Assembly (NCBI RefSeq): GCF_026222555.1
Contig: NZ_CP098511.1
Span: forward strand, 911,501 to 975,500
Direction of reading: 5' to 3'
Length of the DNA stretch: 64,000 nucleotides
DNA from: Aquimarina sp. ERC-38
Lineage (GTDB): Bacteria > Bacteroidota > Bacteroidia > Flavobacteriales > Flavobacteriaceae
A program made the position numbers and the translations under genes. Shown one piece after another: positions 7,979 to 17,411 of this stretch. Within the stretch, counting starts at the first letter, position 1. The number at the start of each line of letters is the position of its first letter. The notes beneath the pieces were generated by a model, which was not told where the DNA came from, ran no database searches, and saw only the letters and a list, made by a program, of their open reading frames with translations.

Positions 7979-9901
7979 CTACATCAGGATTTTTAACTGA
8001 TATCGAACAGTGAGTAGTTCTTGTATTTCACGTATAGGCCGAAAACATTGCTTTAACTTCAGCTTATCCCCTTTACTTAAGGTTTTTAAATTGATATATC
8101 TTCCGGAGTCATTGTATTGCAATCCCTGACGAGTACGAAACTTTAAAAGCACCCTAAAAGCTTTAGAACAACTTTCAAACAGATCGCTATTGTTTTCTTC
8201 TAATTCGGCAAGGCGATCGTATCTTTCTAAAGTACTGTTAATCCCGATCAAATGATGTTCTAATGCCAGTATGCGAGCGGCATCAATGAGTACCATCATT
8301 GCCCGGGTTTTGATATCAAAAGAGTCTTTGTGTTCTCCGTTTTGTTCAACGAGAAATTGTTTGAAAAAGCCTAAAGGTGAAGGTTTCTGCAAGGCACTTT
8401 TGCCTAGTAATGCTAGAAATCGCTTGCTCTTGTCAACTCCAGTAAAGACCACGTTTGAAAGGTTGTCAGCTAGTTTTTCATTTCCATAAACCACTCTAAA
8501 GTCAAAAAATATGGCGGACAATAGGGTGGTCTCCTCATTTGGCGTAGCCATCCAAGAAGTAAATTGTTCACTCCACTGTGAAGCAGAAAGGCACCAGTTG
8601 GGATTACTTGCCATCATTTCGGCTTCACAATATTTAAAGCCTACGGTATGAAGGTTTTTTGTAATTATAGCACTTAACTGTAGAAAGTAACCCTGAACTT
8701 CCGGGTACTTTTCTGGTAAAACGTCTTCAAAAAGCAAAGCATTATCCTGATCTGTGATAAGCAATTGTTCTTTTCGGCCTTGACTGCCTAATACTAAAAA
8801 AGCAAAAGAAACCGGTGGTTGCTCAGGCATCTCGTCTATAGCAAGCTCCACCGTACGTTGCACGAGTGCGTCATTAACTTCGGTGATAATATTTAAAATG
8901 TGTAAGGTTGGTATTTGCTGTTCCAGGTAAGTTTTCAATAATCTTTTTACCTGTTTTCTGATATATCGTAATCGCTGAACCTTCGTTATTTTCTTAATAT
9001 CCTTTATAAGTACTGTTGGGTTATTACCTAAGGAAACCAGAATATCATGTTCTGATAAAACACTTACTAATTTTGATTCTCTACTTCCGTTTTTGGTAAG
9101 GCATAGATGACTGATATGATTTTTAATTAAGGCAATCTGAGCTTGTGCAACTGTTAATTTTTTTGGGTAGGTTTTAACTGGTGTAGTCATAACCTCGGCA
9201 ATTTTAGTATCTACGGGGTATGTGCCCGTAGCAATCTTTAACCGTAAATCACTATCAGTAACAATTCCTAATGGATATTTTGATGCATTTACAATGATAA
9301 TATAGTTACTGTTTTTCTTTGTCATTAATTGGGCTGCCTCGGCTACTGTATTTTCACTTTTACAGGTTAACGGGTTTTTCCGATAGCGTATACTACGAAG
9401 CGTAGAAACATCCCGGGCTATTTCCAGATCAATAGAATGCTTAATTTTCTTCCCTTTTTCGGTATTAGTGAAGGAATTTCGCGCATGCGAGGCAAACGTT
9501 TGTAAGACAAAAGTATTTATCTGTTCATTCTGCTGAATTAAAGGTGAAAAAATAGAAGAAGGAATTGCGTATACAATAGATTCTTGATCGGCCTTTGCGG
9601 ACATCCTATAATTTTTTTTGATAATCATGATTCGTAAACCGAAAAGATCTCCGGTATCACAAATATCTATGAGTTGGATGCTTTTATTGCTATTTTCTCG
9701 ATACAAACCTATAGCTCCCTCCCTAACGATATAAAAAGCATCGTGACAAGGATCATCTTGTTTGAAAACATAAGAATCTTTTTCAACAAACTTGACTACA
9801 ACTTCAGATGAAACTTGAAGCAGTGTTTCTCTATCTAGTTCTTTGAACGGTGGGTAATTCTTTAAAAAATCAAGAATACGTTCTGCAATGGTATTTTTCA
9901 T
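7979..9901 (-). CDS. cNMP-binding / CBS / DUF294 nucleotidyltransferase-like protein
   Basis: A 640-residue signalling protein. Residues ~10-135 form a cyclic-nucleotide-binding-type barrel (FVEKDSYVFKQDDPCHDAFYI, then GAIGLYRE). About 170-300 is a CBS pair, seen in AAQLMTKKNSNYIIIV..PLGIVTDSDLR and SHLCLTKNG..LVSVLSEHDIL. About 340-480 is a DUF294-type nucleotidyltransferase domain with LGSQGRKEQLLITDQDNAL, which keeps the G-S and D-x-D residues of the fold. A helical C-terminal domain follows. It resembles GlnD-like regulatory nucleotidyltransferases, but its target is unknown. It is the first gene of a two-gene operon with the exonuclease. Confidence 0.88.
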   Translation of the reverse strand: MKNTIAERILDFLKNYPPFKELDRETLLQVSSEVVVKFVEKDSYVFKQDDPCHDAFYIVREGAIGLYRENSNKSIQLIDICDTGDLFGLRIMIIKKNYRMSAKADQESIVYAIPSSIFSPLIQQNEQINTFVLQTFASHARNSFTNTEKGKKIKHSIDLEIARDVSTLRSIRYRKNPLTCKSENTVAEAAQLMTKKNSNYIIIVNASKYPLGIVTDSDLRLKIATGTYPVDTKIAEVMTTPVKTYPKKLTVAQAQIALIKNHISHLCLTKNGSRESKLVSVLSEHDILVSLGNNPTVLIKDIKKITKVQRLRYIRKQVKRLLKTYLEQQIPTLHILNIITEVNDALVQRTVELAIDEMPEQPPVSFAFLVLGSQGRKEQLLITDQDNALLFEDVLPEKYPEVQGYFLQLSAIITKNLHTVGFKYCEAEMMASNPNWCLSASQWSEQFTSWMATPNEETTLLSAIFFDFRVVYGNEKLADNLSNVVFTGVDKSKRFLALLGKSALQKPSPLGFFKQFLVEQNGEHKDSFDIKTRAMMVLIDAARILALEHHLIGINSTLERYDRLAELEENNSDLFESCSKAFRVLLKFRTRQGLQYNDSGRYINLKTLSKGDKLKLKQCFRPIREIQELLTVRYQLKILM

Positions 9902-10033
9902 TGATCAGTTGGTAATAAAGGTGAAAGATTCTTCTTCAAAAAATAGAATAAGAAGGTAAAGGTTTCTCTAATTCCTTACAAAACATTTTTCTTCTAAAGA
10001 CAAGTTTAAGATACTTCTTTTACGAAAGTATAC

Positions 10034-10483
10034 TTAATTTAAATTTCTTTTTTGAATAAAAAATTGCGTAAGTAAACGTTCGCATTTATCTGCTAGAATA
10101 CCACTTTTTACTTTGGTTTTAGGGTGAAGTTGGGTTTGCATCATGGTAAACCCCCTTTTTGGATCACTGGCGCCATAGATAATATTGTCAATCTGACTCC
10201 AGAATAAAGCTCCGGCACACATTTGGCATGGTTCTAAGGTAACGTATAGGGTACAACCTTTTAGATATTTACCCCCTAAAAAATTAGCCGCAGCAGTAAT
10301 TGCTTGCATTTCTGCATGGGCAGTCACGTCGTGTAGTTGTTCTGTTAGGTTATGAGCGCGGGCAATAATCCTGTTTTCAACAGTTATAACAGCTCCTACG
10401 GGAATTTCATCCTTTTTAAAAGCAGTCTCCGCTTCCTGTATAGCTTTGGACATAAAATATGCATCATCAAAAGGTTCTAACAT
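10034..10483 (-). CDS. tadA: tRNA-specific adenosine deaminase
   Basis: A 149-residue zinc deaminase. The active site is HAEMQAI (Zn His plus catalytic Glu) and LEPCQMCAGALFWS (PCxxC zinc cysteines). The N-terminal DDAYFMSKAIQEAETAF and KDEIPVGAVI are typical of TadA, which converts A34 to inosine in tRNA-Arg(ACG). The family is essential in most bacteria. It stands alone, transcribed away from dxs across a 213-bp divergent gap. Confidence 0.93.
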   Translation of the reverse strand: MLEPFDDAYFMSKAIQEAETAFKKDEIPVGAVITVENRIIARAHNLTEQLHDVTAHAEMQAITAAANFLGGKYLKGCTLYVTLEPCQMCAGALFWSQIDNIIYGASDPKRGFTMMQTQLHPKTKVKSGILADKCERLLTQFFIQKRNLN

Positions 10484-10533
10484 AGCAATTTTTTATTTCG
10501 GCAATTTATAAATAAAGGTGAAAGTACCACTTA

Positions 10534-10541
10534 TACTTTTG
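10534..10541 (+). promoter_or_regulatory. dxs: Putative -7 element TACTTTTG upstream of dxs
   Basis: It matches TAnnTTTG in the divergent tadA-dxs gap and would give a leader of about 150 nt before dxs. I see no thiamine pyrophosphate (TPP) riboswitch motif in that leader. Confidence 0.35.
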
Positions 10542-10696
10542 TAAAATAAAATGGAATCCAGTGACTAATGGTGAACCGTTCTTTGTTTATAAAGCATACT
10601 ACTTATAAGAAGTTATCATATGAACATCTCTGCTATCGTAGTTTTTAAATCCAAGTCTTCTATAATTTTACTAGATGAATCGCTTATTTTTACAGG

Positions 10697-12496
10697 ATGA
10701 ATCACGAATTGTTAGCCCAAATAAATAACCCGGAAGATTTAAAAAAATTAAAACCTTCTCAGCTTCCGTTACTTGTAAGCGAACTTCGTGATTTTATAAT
10801 TCATATGCTTGCAGTAAAAGAAGGACATTTGGGTGCTAGCCTAGGCGTGGTCGAATTGACCGTTGCCGTACATTATATCTTTAATACACCAGATGATCTT
10901 TTGGTTTGGGATGTGGGTCACCAGGCGTACGCCCATAAAATTTTAACCGGACGTAGAAAGCAATTTCATACCAATCGGCAATTGAACGGATTAAGCGGTT
11001 TTCCTAAAATATCAGAAAGTAAATATGACAGTTTTGGTACCGGTCATTCTTCTACCTCTATTTCTGCGGTTTTGGGAATGGCTGTTGCTTCTAAAATTAA
11101 AAAAGACTTTAAAAAACAGCATATTGCAGTAATCGGAGATGCTTCTATTGCGAGCGGAATGGCATTTGAAGCTATGAATCATGCAGGTATCTCAGGAACT
11201 AATATCTTAATAATTCTAAATGATAATGATATAGGTATCGATCCCAGTGTAGGAGCACTAAAATTACATTTTAAGGATTTAAAAAATAGGTCGGATAATA
11301 ATTCTATCTCAATTTTTGAAGCCTTTAACTTCGCTTATTATGGGCCTATAGACGGTCATGATTTATCGTTACTTTTAAACCAATTGGAGGAACTTAAAAA
11401 TACTCTAGGCCCTAGAATTTTACATATTAAGACTATCAAAGGAAAAGGGTTACAAAAGGCTGAAGAAAACCAGGTTCAGTACCACGCACCGGGAAAATTT
11501 GATGCAACTACCGGAAATGTGCTTCCTTCTAATATTACTAACGAACAACCCCCAAAATTTCAAGATGTTTTTGGGCTTACTTTAGTTGAAATTGCCCGAA
11601 AGAATAGTAAAATAGTGGGTATTACACCTGCTATGCCTAGTGGTAGTTCTTTACATTATATGATGAAGGAATTTCCGGACAGAACTTTTGATGTAGGTAT
11701 TGCTGAACAACATGCAGTTACTTTTGCTGCCGGACTAGCTACGCAAGGTTTTATTCCGTTTTGTGTGATCTATTCTACCTTTTTACAGCGAGCTTATGAT
11801 CAGGTAATTCATGACGTAGCATTACAGAAGTTACCCGTTATTTTTTGTATTGACCGGGCAGGATTAGTTGGTCAGGATGGTGCTACACATCATGGTGTAT
11901 TTGATATTGCTTTTTTACGATGTATTCCTAATTTAATTTTACTAGCCCCTAAGGATGAGATCGAACTTAGAAACATACTTTATACGGTTTCTTTAGGGAT
12001 AGAAGGTCCTGTAGCCATACGTTATCCCCGTGGAAAAGGTACTTTGGTAAACTGGCGAATGCCTTTTGAAAAAATCGATTTTTTCAAAGCTGCACGACTT
12101 ACCGAAAATAATTGTAAAATTGCTGTTTTATCTACCGGAACTATTGCAACAAATGTAACTGAAGCTATACATCAAACGGGTCCGATTGCGGATCATTATC
12201 ATTTTACTTGTATCAAACCACTGGATGAACCTTCCCTTCACCAAATTTTTAAGAAATATGAAACGATAATCATTATAGAGGACGGGGTCGTAACCGGAGG
12301 GTTTGGATTCGGAATTCTTGAATTTGCTAATTTCCATAAGTATTCAAAGAAAATACATATCATGGGCGTACCGGATCAATTTATCAATCAGGGTACTGTT
12401 GAGGAGTTACAAGAGTTGTGTGGGATTTCGGTTGGGGGGATTTGTGGGGTTTTGGACACAGTTCATCTTCAGAATATTAGTAGTACAGAAAATTAA
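10697..12496 (+). CDS. dxs: 1-deoxy-D-xylulose-5-phosphate synthase
   Basis: This TPP-dependent enzyme condenses pyruvate and glyceraldehyde-3-phosphate, the first step of the MEP isoprenoid pathway. TPP-domain motifs are DVGHQAYAHKILTGRR, FGTGHSSTSISAVLGMA and GDASIASGMAFEAMNHAG, where the usual GDGA is GDAS. The transketolase domain has DVGIAEQHAVTFAAGLA (catalytic Glu), DRAGLVGQDGATHHGVFD and IRYPRGKG. The C-terminal domain contains IIIIEDGVVTGGFG. At 599 residues it is slightly shorter than the ~620-640 of most family members. The ATG at 10697 aligns with the usual start. A bidirectional terminator follows the stop. Confidence 0.95.
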   Translation: MNHELLAQINNPEDLKKLKPSQLPLLVSELRDFIIHMLAVKEGHLGASLGVVELTVAVHYIFNTPDDLLVWDVGHQAYAHKILTGRRKQFHTNRQLNGLSGFPKISESKYDSFGTGHSSTSISAVLGMAVASKIKKDFKKQHIAVIGDASIASGMAFEAMNHAGISGTNILIILNDNDIGIDPSVGALKLHFKDLKNRSDNNSISIFEAFNFAYYGPIDGHDLSLLLNQLEELKNTLGPRILHIKTIKGKGLQKAEENQVQYHAPGKFDATTGNVLPSNITNEQPPKFQDVFGLTLVEIARKNSKIVGITPAMPSGSSLHYMMKEFPDRTFDVGIAEQHAVTFAAGLATQGFIPFCVIYSTFLQRAYDQVIHDVALQKLPVIFCIDRAGLVGQDGATHHGVFDIAFLRCIPNLILLAPKDEIELRNILYTVSLGIEGPVAIRYPRGKGTLVNWRMPFEKIDFFKAARLTENNCKIAVLSTGTIATNVTEAIHQTGPIADHYHFTCIKPLDEPSLHQIFKKYETIIIIEDGVVTGGFGFGILEFANFHKYSKKIHIMGVPDQFINQGTVEELQELCGISVGGICGVLDTVHLQNISSTEN

Positions 12497-12527
12497 AAGC
12501 GGTATTGTATAAAACGATACCGCTTTT
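12495..12527. terminator. Bidirectional hairpin terminator between dxs and the T9SS gene
   Basis: The arms are 12495-12507 (AAAAGCGGTATTG) and 12515-12527, with a 7-nt loop and one G-U pair. A runs on one side and T runs on the other let it work in both directions. It serves the convergent dxs (+) and giant T9SS gene (-). A related hairpin lies downstream of the paralog at 17358-17390. Confidence 0.8.
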
Positions 12528-12550
12528 ATATTATATGTTCTTAAAAATTC

Positions 12551-15500
12551 CTATTTAACAAATCTATAAAATGACTGGTCATTATCTATCTTAAGAATAT
12601 AAGTGCCTTTTGCCAGATTTGAAACACTTTGAGTAAGCGGGGCTATAGCTTTATTTTCTAACACTTTTCTTCCATGTAAATCATAGATGGATAAGATATG
12701 CTTTCCTTCAAGTCCTTCTATAGATACATTTTCATTTTTAAGATCGGTTATTAATTTTATTTCAGATAATACATTATCAAGAGTATTTAGTACCTGAACA
12801 TCTTCAATCTTTATACGAACTTCCGTATCTGTATATACAATTTCAAAGTTTTTATTTTCCGGAAGATTTTGAACATCAAGATTATCAAAGGTACCGGAAA
12901 TATTCTCTGCTTCCAGAATTACATATTCTTCTGATAAAGTGGTAGTATCCAGGGATGTTAAAAAATCAACTTCTAGTTCTCCTGCTAATGTAACGGTTCC
13001 ATCTAGCGATACAATCTGATCCGAAGTTGCTCCTAAAACACGAATTTGAAGCGTAGCGTTTTCCTGTTGTTCCCAACCGTCAGTTAGCCTATATGTATAG
13101 GTAGATTGAGAAGCATCAATAAATTCTGAAGATATTCCTAGTCCAAGTGTACCAGACTCATTTATAAACCCTCCTGTATGAGAACTATTGTTAGCCAAAA
13201 GGCTTCCTCTATTCACAATTGTAGCGTTTTCATCTTGTATAATTCTACCTTCATTAGTAATTAACCCTTCTTTTTCATTGATTAAAGTTCCACCTTCATT
13301 TATTAAATCCCCACCTACAACATTATTAGTATCATTTCCGTCAGCAATAATTATTTCTCCTTTATTGGTTAAAGTTACTCCAGGTTTTATCGTCAGTTGT
13401 CCGCCTCCGAATTGACCTAATTGTTGTACAATTAGTATTTTTCCATTGTTAATGAAATCTTCTAAAATGATTGCATCTCCGGTAAAAATATTAACTTCTC
13501 CCTCATTTTGAAAATTACCTGATCCATGAAAGAAAAATGAATCTTCAGTTGTATCAATGTTTCCGTCACTTTTATTAATAAAATTCCCAGTATTTGAAAA
13601 GCTTCCAAAACTATTAGAATAAATTTCTCCGGAATTATAGAATGTTCCACTTTTAAGGTTTCTAAAACTAGATTCCTCGATAGATATGCTACCGTTATTT
13701 TCCATGGTTCCATTATTATCAAAATCACCTGCTTCTATGCCTATACCGCCATTATTTACAAACTGATTGTTGTTAATAAAGCTCATACCCTCTATAATTA
13801 AAAGTGCATTTTCTTCATTTAAAATATCACCGGCATTTATAAAGTTACTAAATGAACCATCATTATCGTCTGATATTCTACCCTTATTTACTAATCTTGT
13901 ACTATTAGATTCTAATTCTATCAAATTATATCTATTAAAATTTATAATACTTTGATTTTCTAACATTCCATTCCCTGATAGAAGTAATGCTGTGCTATCT
14001 TTTAATGATAATGTACTGACTTCGGTGTTAACCCAATTCCCTTCAATTATTAATGCTGAATTAAAAATCGAGTCAGATGCTTTACCTGTATTGACTAATT
14101 CAACCGTACTTTGATTAATAATTTCAACTTCACTATCTACAATAGCTCTTCCTGAAATTCGAATTACGGCGTTCTCAGGAGTTGTTGTTCCAGGGTATCG
14201 ATTATCCTTCCAAAGGAATTCATCTGTCCAATCGCCTTCAGGACCTTCAAATTCAAAAAGTTCCCTACCTATAACTTTAATACGAACTTCATTTAAATCG
14301 TAAATAATTTCCACATTTTGATCATTTAAAAAATTGGAAGTTATGACCTTATCAAAAGTTCCATTTATAAATTTTGCTTTTATAATTGAATATTCTGCTG
14401 ACGTATTTATTATACCTTTATCTTGATTAAAAACATCTATATGTAAATTTCCTGATAAAGAGATTGTATCATTAGGTACTTCTATTAGACTACTTGTCTC
14501 TTCTGCAATTTCAATAAAAATCTTACTCTCACTACTTAGCATAAAATTATTATCAAACTGGTAAGTTCCTAAAGTGCCAAAAAATTCACCCTCAGGTATA
14601 ATTGAACCTGTTGTATTTTCAAAGTCTCCGGAATGAATCTGGTTATCTCCTTCTAACAATCCTTTATTTAAAAACCGACCATTTGCGGACTCTGTTAAAA
14701 TTTTACCATAATTCGATACTTTACCATTTTCTTCGTTAATAAAAGTTCCATTATTTATTAATTCTCCATCTACAATCCTAACCCTCCCGAAATTTTTAAA
14801 AGTCACTTCGTTTTCCATTATTAATCGACTACTTTCATTTGAAAAAGAACCTATAGTAAAACTGCCATTGTTTTCAAATTCCTTTCTTAAGATAAAAGTT
14901 GCACCAGGATTTATTACTACACCTCCATTATTTATAAAATCTCCATCCTCGTGTTGGATAAATAATGTACTCGATGAAATTTCTATACCGCCAGATTCGC
15001 TATTATTCCAATTGCCGTAGTTTGAAATACTAGAAGAACCATTAAAAATTATACGGCCTTTATTTTCTACTGAACCATCTGCCTGATTAATAAAGTCAGT
15101 ATTAAATACAAGTAATCTTGAGGATCTATTTATTAATTTACCATTATTTTCAAAGGTTCCTGAACTTATTCTAAACTCTGAGTCAATATTTATTATCTCT
15201 CCATAGTTTATTAATTTCATTCCTTTTTCTATATTAAATTTAGATTTAAAGAAATCTATATCTTCAATTAGAACTGTTCCGTAGTTTGTAAATTCACTAT
15301 TAACAGCATCCTGTAGATCAGGAGATGCGTTGAACTTTCGATTATTAATAAACATTCCTTCAGTATCCTCAATCTTAACAAAGCAATTATTACCGTACAC
15401 CATATCTCCATCATTCTTATAGCTACCAGCATTAATTAGAAGTATTGATGTATTATCTTTCATTTGAAAACTACTTCCTTCAATATTCGTAAAATTTCCC

Positions 15501-17014
15501 TCAACTTGGAGCGATCCTTTTAAAGAAGTCAATGAAATATCACCTCGATTTACCACATTAATCCCTTCTTTAATTAAAGCTTTACCTTGTATTTCTATTT
15601 CTGTTCCTACGGGAATATCTACGCCGGGATACCTATTATCTTTCCAAAGTGAGGCATCCGTCCATGAACCTTCCGGACCTTCAAATATAAATGTACTTTG
15701 ATCCGGATCAATAATAGTATCCGGGGCTTTTGTAAATTGTAATATTACGCTAGTGTCGTTGTATAAAACACTAACTAAAACATTTTCTGATGGATTTAAT
15801 ACTTCGACTTCAGAAAAATTTCCTGAAATTAAATTGGCTTCAATAATATTAAATTTCTTTATTTCTGTATTATCTTCATTTAACAGAAGTTCTTCTAGAA
15901 ATTCCACTTCTAATCTACCTGATAAATTAATGGTACCATCAGAAGTTATTTGATCAGCTTCAAGATTCGTTACCTGAACTCTAGAAGAGCTTTCAGAATC
16001 GTATATAACATCATTATTAAAATTATATAACCCGATAGTTTTATCTTCAACCCCGGGATTAATTCTTCCTATATTATTGTAGGTACCGTTATGTATAGAA
16101 TTATTACCTGATAATACTCCATTATTCAAAAAATTAGATCCGCTAGGATCATTATTTAAAATTCCAGTGTTTATAAATCCGTAGTTTTGATCTTCCGGAA
16201 CCTTTCCATTTTCATCGCTTTTTGAATTATAATTAATCTCTGTAGTCCCAGTTAAATTATCCCAAATTCCATTATTGATAACCTGATCAGCATCTGTTAT
16301 TGTTATAGTACCTGTATTTATAATTTTACCCGTAGAAGAATTAGTAAATCTTTCTATAATAACTGTCGAAACAATATTTTCATTTTGTAGAACACCATTA
16401 TTTATAAAATCAGCATTGAAAAAGAAGCTATATCTTCCTTTATTAATTACTTGGTTATTATTAATCAATACCGAGTTAAAACCCAAACTAAAATTAGCAT
16501 CAATTTCATTTATCAGAATACCATTGTTTGTGATCAATGAAGCATCAGTTTCATTATCATTATTATTCTCAATTTCACCTCTATTGATGAAAGTAGTATT
16601 ACTACTTAATAAAATTTCAACATTCCTTAATATTTGTATCTTTCCAATGTTGTTAAATTGAGCTTCTTTTAATAAAGTTAGTTTGACATTGTTTTGTAAG
16701 TCTAGGGTTCCTTCAAATCTATTTTCTAGATTGCCCATCAGACTAATTTCAACAATATTAGGTTCGGATTGCGATTGTAAAATGATAGTTCCATCATTAA
16801 GAATTGTAGTATCTTCAGAAATTGATACTTTCCCTTGTATCAACACTGAATCTACTTCCATAATATTTGTACCCGGATATAAACCATCTTTCCACAGGGA
16901 CTCATCTGTCCAATTGCCATCAGGTCCTTCAAAGACGTATGTAGTACTTTGAAAGGCATGTAAGGAGTTGTAAAATAAAAATAGAATAGTTGTTAAGTGT
17001 AAAAATGTTTTCAT
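12551..17014 (-). CDS. Giant modular T9SS-exported surface protein, paralog 1
   Basis: 1487 residues. A signal peptide (MKTFLHLTTILFLFYNSLHA) precedes three long modules, each opened by the motif FEGPxGxWTDxxLWKDxxYPG at about residues 28, 440 and 918. Each module is packed with 'INNGxxxN'-type repeats in alternating short strands, the pattern of a right-handed beta-helix. Each then closes with a 'xLEVDFL...YxILEAxxISGxFxxxxVxNL' barrel-like stretch. The last ~85 residues are a T9SS type A sorting domain (LSIYDLHGRKVLENKA..., ending YILKIDNDQSFYRFVK). It is therefore exported through the Por/Spr type IX system, probably cell-surface attached and adhesin-like. The binding partner is unknown. 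A close paralog lies immediately upstream. Confidence 0.88.
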   Translation of the reverse strand: MKTFLHLTTILFLFYNSLHAFQSTTYVFEGPDGNWTDESLWKDGLYPGTNIMEVDSVLIQGKVSISEDTTILNDGTIILQSQSEPNIVEISLMGNLENRFEGTLDLQNNVKLTLLKEAQFNNIGKIQILRNVEILLSSNTTFINRGEIENNNDNETDASLITNNGILINEIDANFSLGFNSVLINNNQVINKGRYSFFFNADFINNGVLQNENIVSTVIIERFTNSSTGKIINTGTITITDADQVINNGIWDNLTGTTEINYNSKSDENGKVPEDQNYGFINTGILNNDPSGSNFLNNGVLSGNNSIHNGTYNNIGRINPGVEDKTIGLYNFNNDVIYDSESSSRVQVTNLEADQITSDGTINLSGRLEVEFLEELLLNEDNTEIKKFNIIEANLISGNFSEVEVLNPSENVLVSVLYNDTSVILQFTKAPDTIIDPDQSTFIFEGPEGSWTDASLWKDNRYPGVDIPVGTEIEIQGKALIKEGINVVNRGDISLTSLKGSLQVEGNFTNIEGSSFQMKDNTSILLINAGSYKNDGDMVYGNNCFVKIEDTEGMFINNRKFNASPDLQDAVNSEFTNYGTVLIEDIDFFKSKFNIEKGMKLINYGEIINIDSEFRISSGTFENNGKLINRSSRLLVFNTDFINQADGSVENKGRIIFNGSSSISNYGNWNNSESGGIEISSSTLFIQHEDGDFINNGGVVINPGATFILRKEFENNGSFTIGSFSNESSRLIMENEVTFKNFGRVRIVDGELINNGTFINEENGKVSNYGKILTESANGRFLNKGLLEGDNQIHSGDFENTTGSIIPEGEFFGTLGTYQFDNNFMLSSESKIFIEIAEETSSLIEVPNDTISLSGNLHIDVFNQDKGIINTSAEYSIIKAKFINGTFDKVITSNFLNDQNVEIIYDLNEVRIKVIGRELFEFEGPEGDWTDEFLWKDNRYPGTTTPENAVIRISGRAIVDSEVEIINQSTVELVNTGKASDSIFNSALIIEGNWVNTEVSTLSLKDSTALLLSGNGMLENQSIINFNRYNLIELESNSTRLVNKGRISDDNDGSFSNFINAGDILNEENALLIIEGMSFINNNQFVNNGGIGIEAGDFDNNGTMENNGSISIEESSFRNLKSGTFYNSGEIYSNSFGSFSNTGNFINKSDGNIDTTEDSFFFHGSGNFQNEGEVNIFTGDAIILEDFINNGKILIVQQLGQFGGGQLTIKPGVTLTNKGEIIIADGNDTNNVVGGDLINEGGTLINEKEGLITNEGRIIQDENATIVNRGSLLANNSSHTGGFINESGTLGLGISSEFIDASQSTYTYRLTDGWEQQENATLQIRVLGATSDQIVSLDGTVTLAGELEVDFLTSLDTTTLSEEYVILEAENISGTFDNLDVQNLPENKNFEIVYTDTEVRIKIEDVQVLNTLDNVLSEIKLITDLKNENVSIEGLEGKHILSIYDLHGRKVLENKAIAPLTQSVSNLAKGTYILKIDNDQSFYRFVK

Positions 17015-17411
17015 AAATATAAAGTGTTTAGTAAAAATAAATTGATATGTGAATCACGTTCTAAATGTATATACTTTCCATAGTAATAATTATGTCTTAC
17101 CTGTAATTTTATAAAAATTTTAAGATATTTTTTTTGTTTTTATTAAGCAAATACTTTCTTTTAAATCAACTAGTTGTAAAAATCAGTACCTTTACACTAT
17201 AAGTCTTCCGTCGCCGATTTTTGTTACACTTTTTTGGCTCTGGATTTTCTTTTACGCTATTATTATGCATTTAATTTAAAATGTGTTAAATTATTAAGAA
17301 TACTAAAATGATAGTAGGGATAAGAATAGAATGTATAATTTCAGATGTTATAAGACTAAAAGCAGTACTGTATAAAACAATACCGCTTTTACATCACAAT
17401 CTTAAAAAGTA
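17015..17411. other. 397-bp gap between the T9SS paralogs
   Basis: The first ~125 bp upstream of paralog 1 (17015-17140) are nearly the same as the sequence upstream of paralog 2 (21585-21710), so the duplicated unit includes the promoter region. The middle is A/T-rich with no gene. The far end carries the paralog 2 terminator at 17358-17390. Confidence 0.75.
17358..17390 (-). terminator. Terminator hairpin of T9SS paralog 2
   Basis: The arms are AAAAGCAGTACTG (17358-17370) and CAATACCGCTTTT (17378-17390) around the loop TATAAAA. It is a diverged copy, with two mispairs, of the hairpin at 12495-12527. The loop sequence is unchanged. Confidence 0.65.

Noticed and set aside
10542..10696. TPP riboswitch ahead of dxs
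   Set aside because: No CUGAGA or ACCUGA-type core motifs are found in the leader, and the sequence has no conserved-looking stem set.
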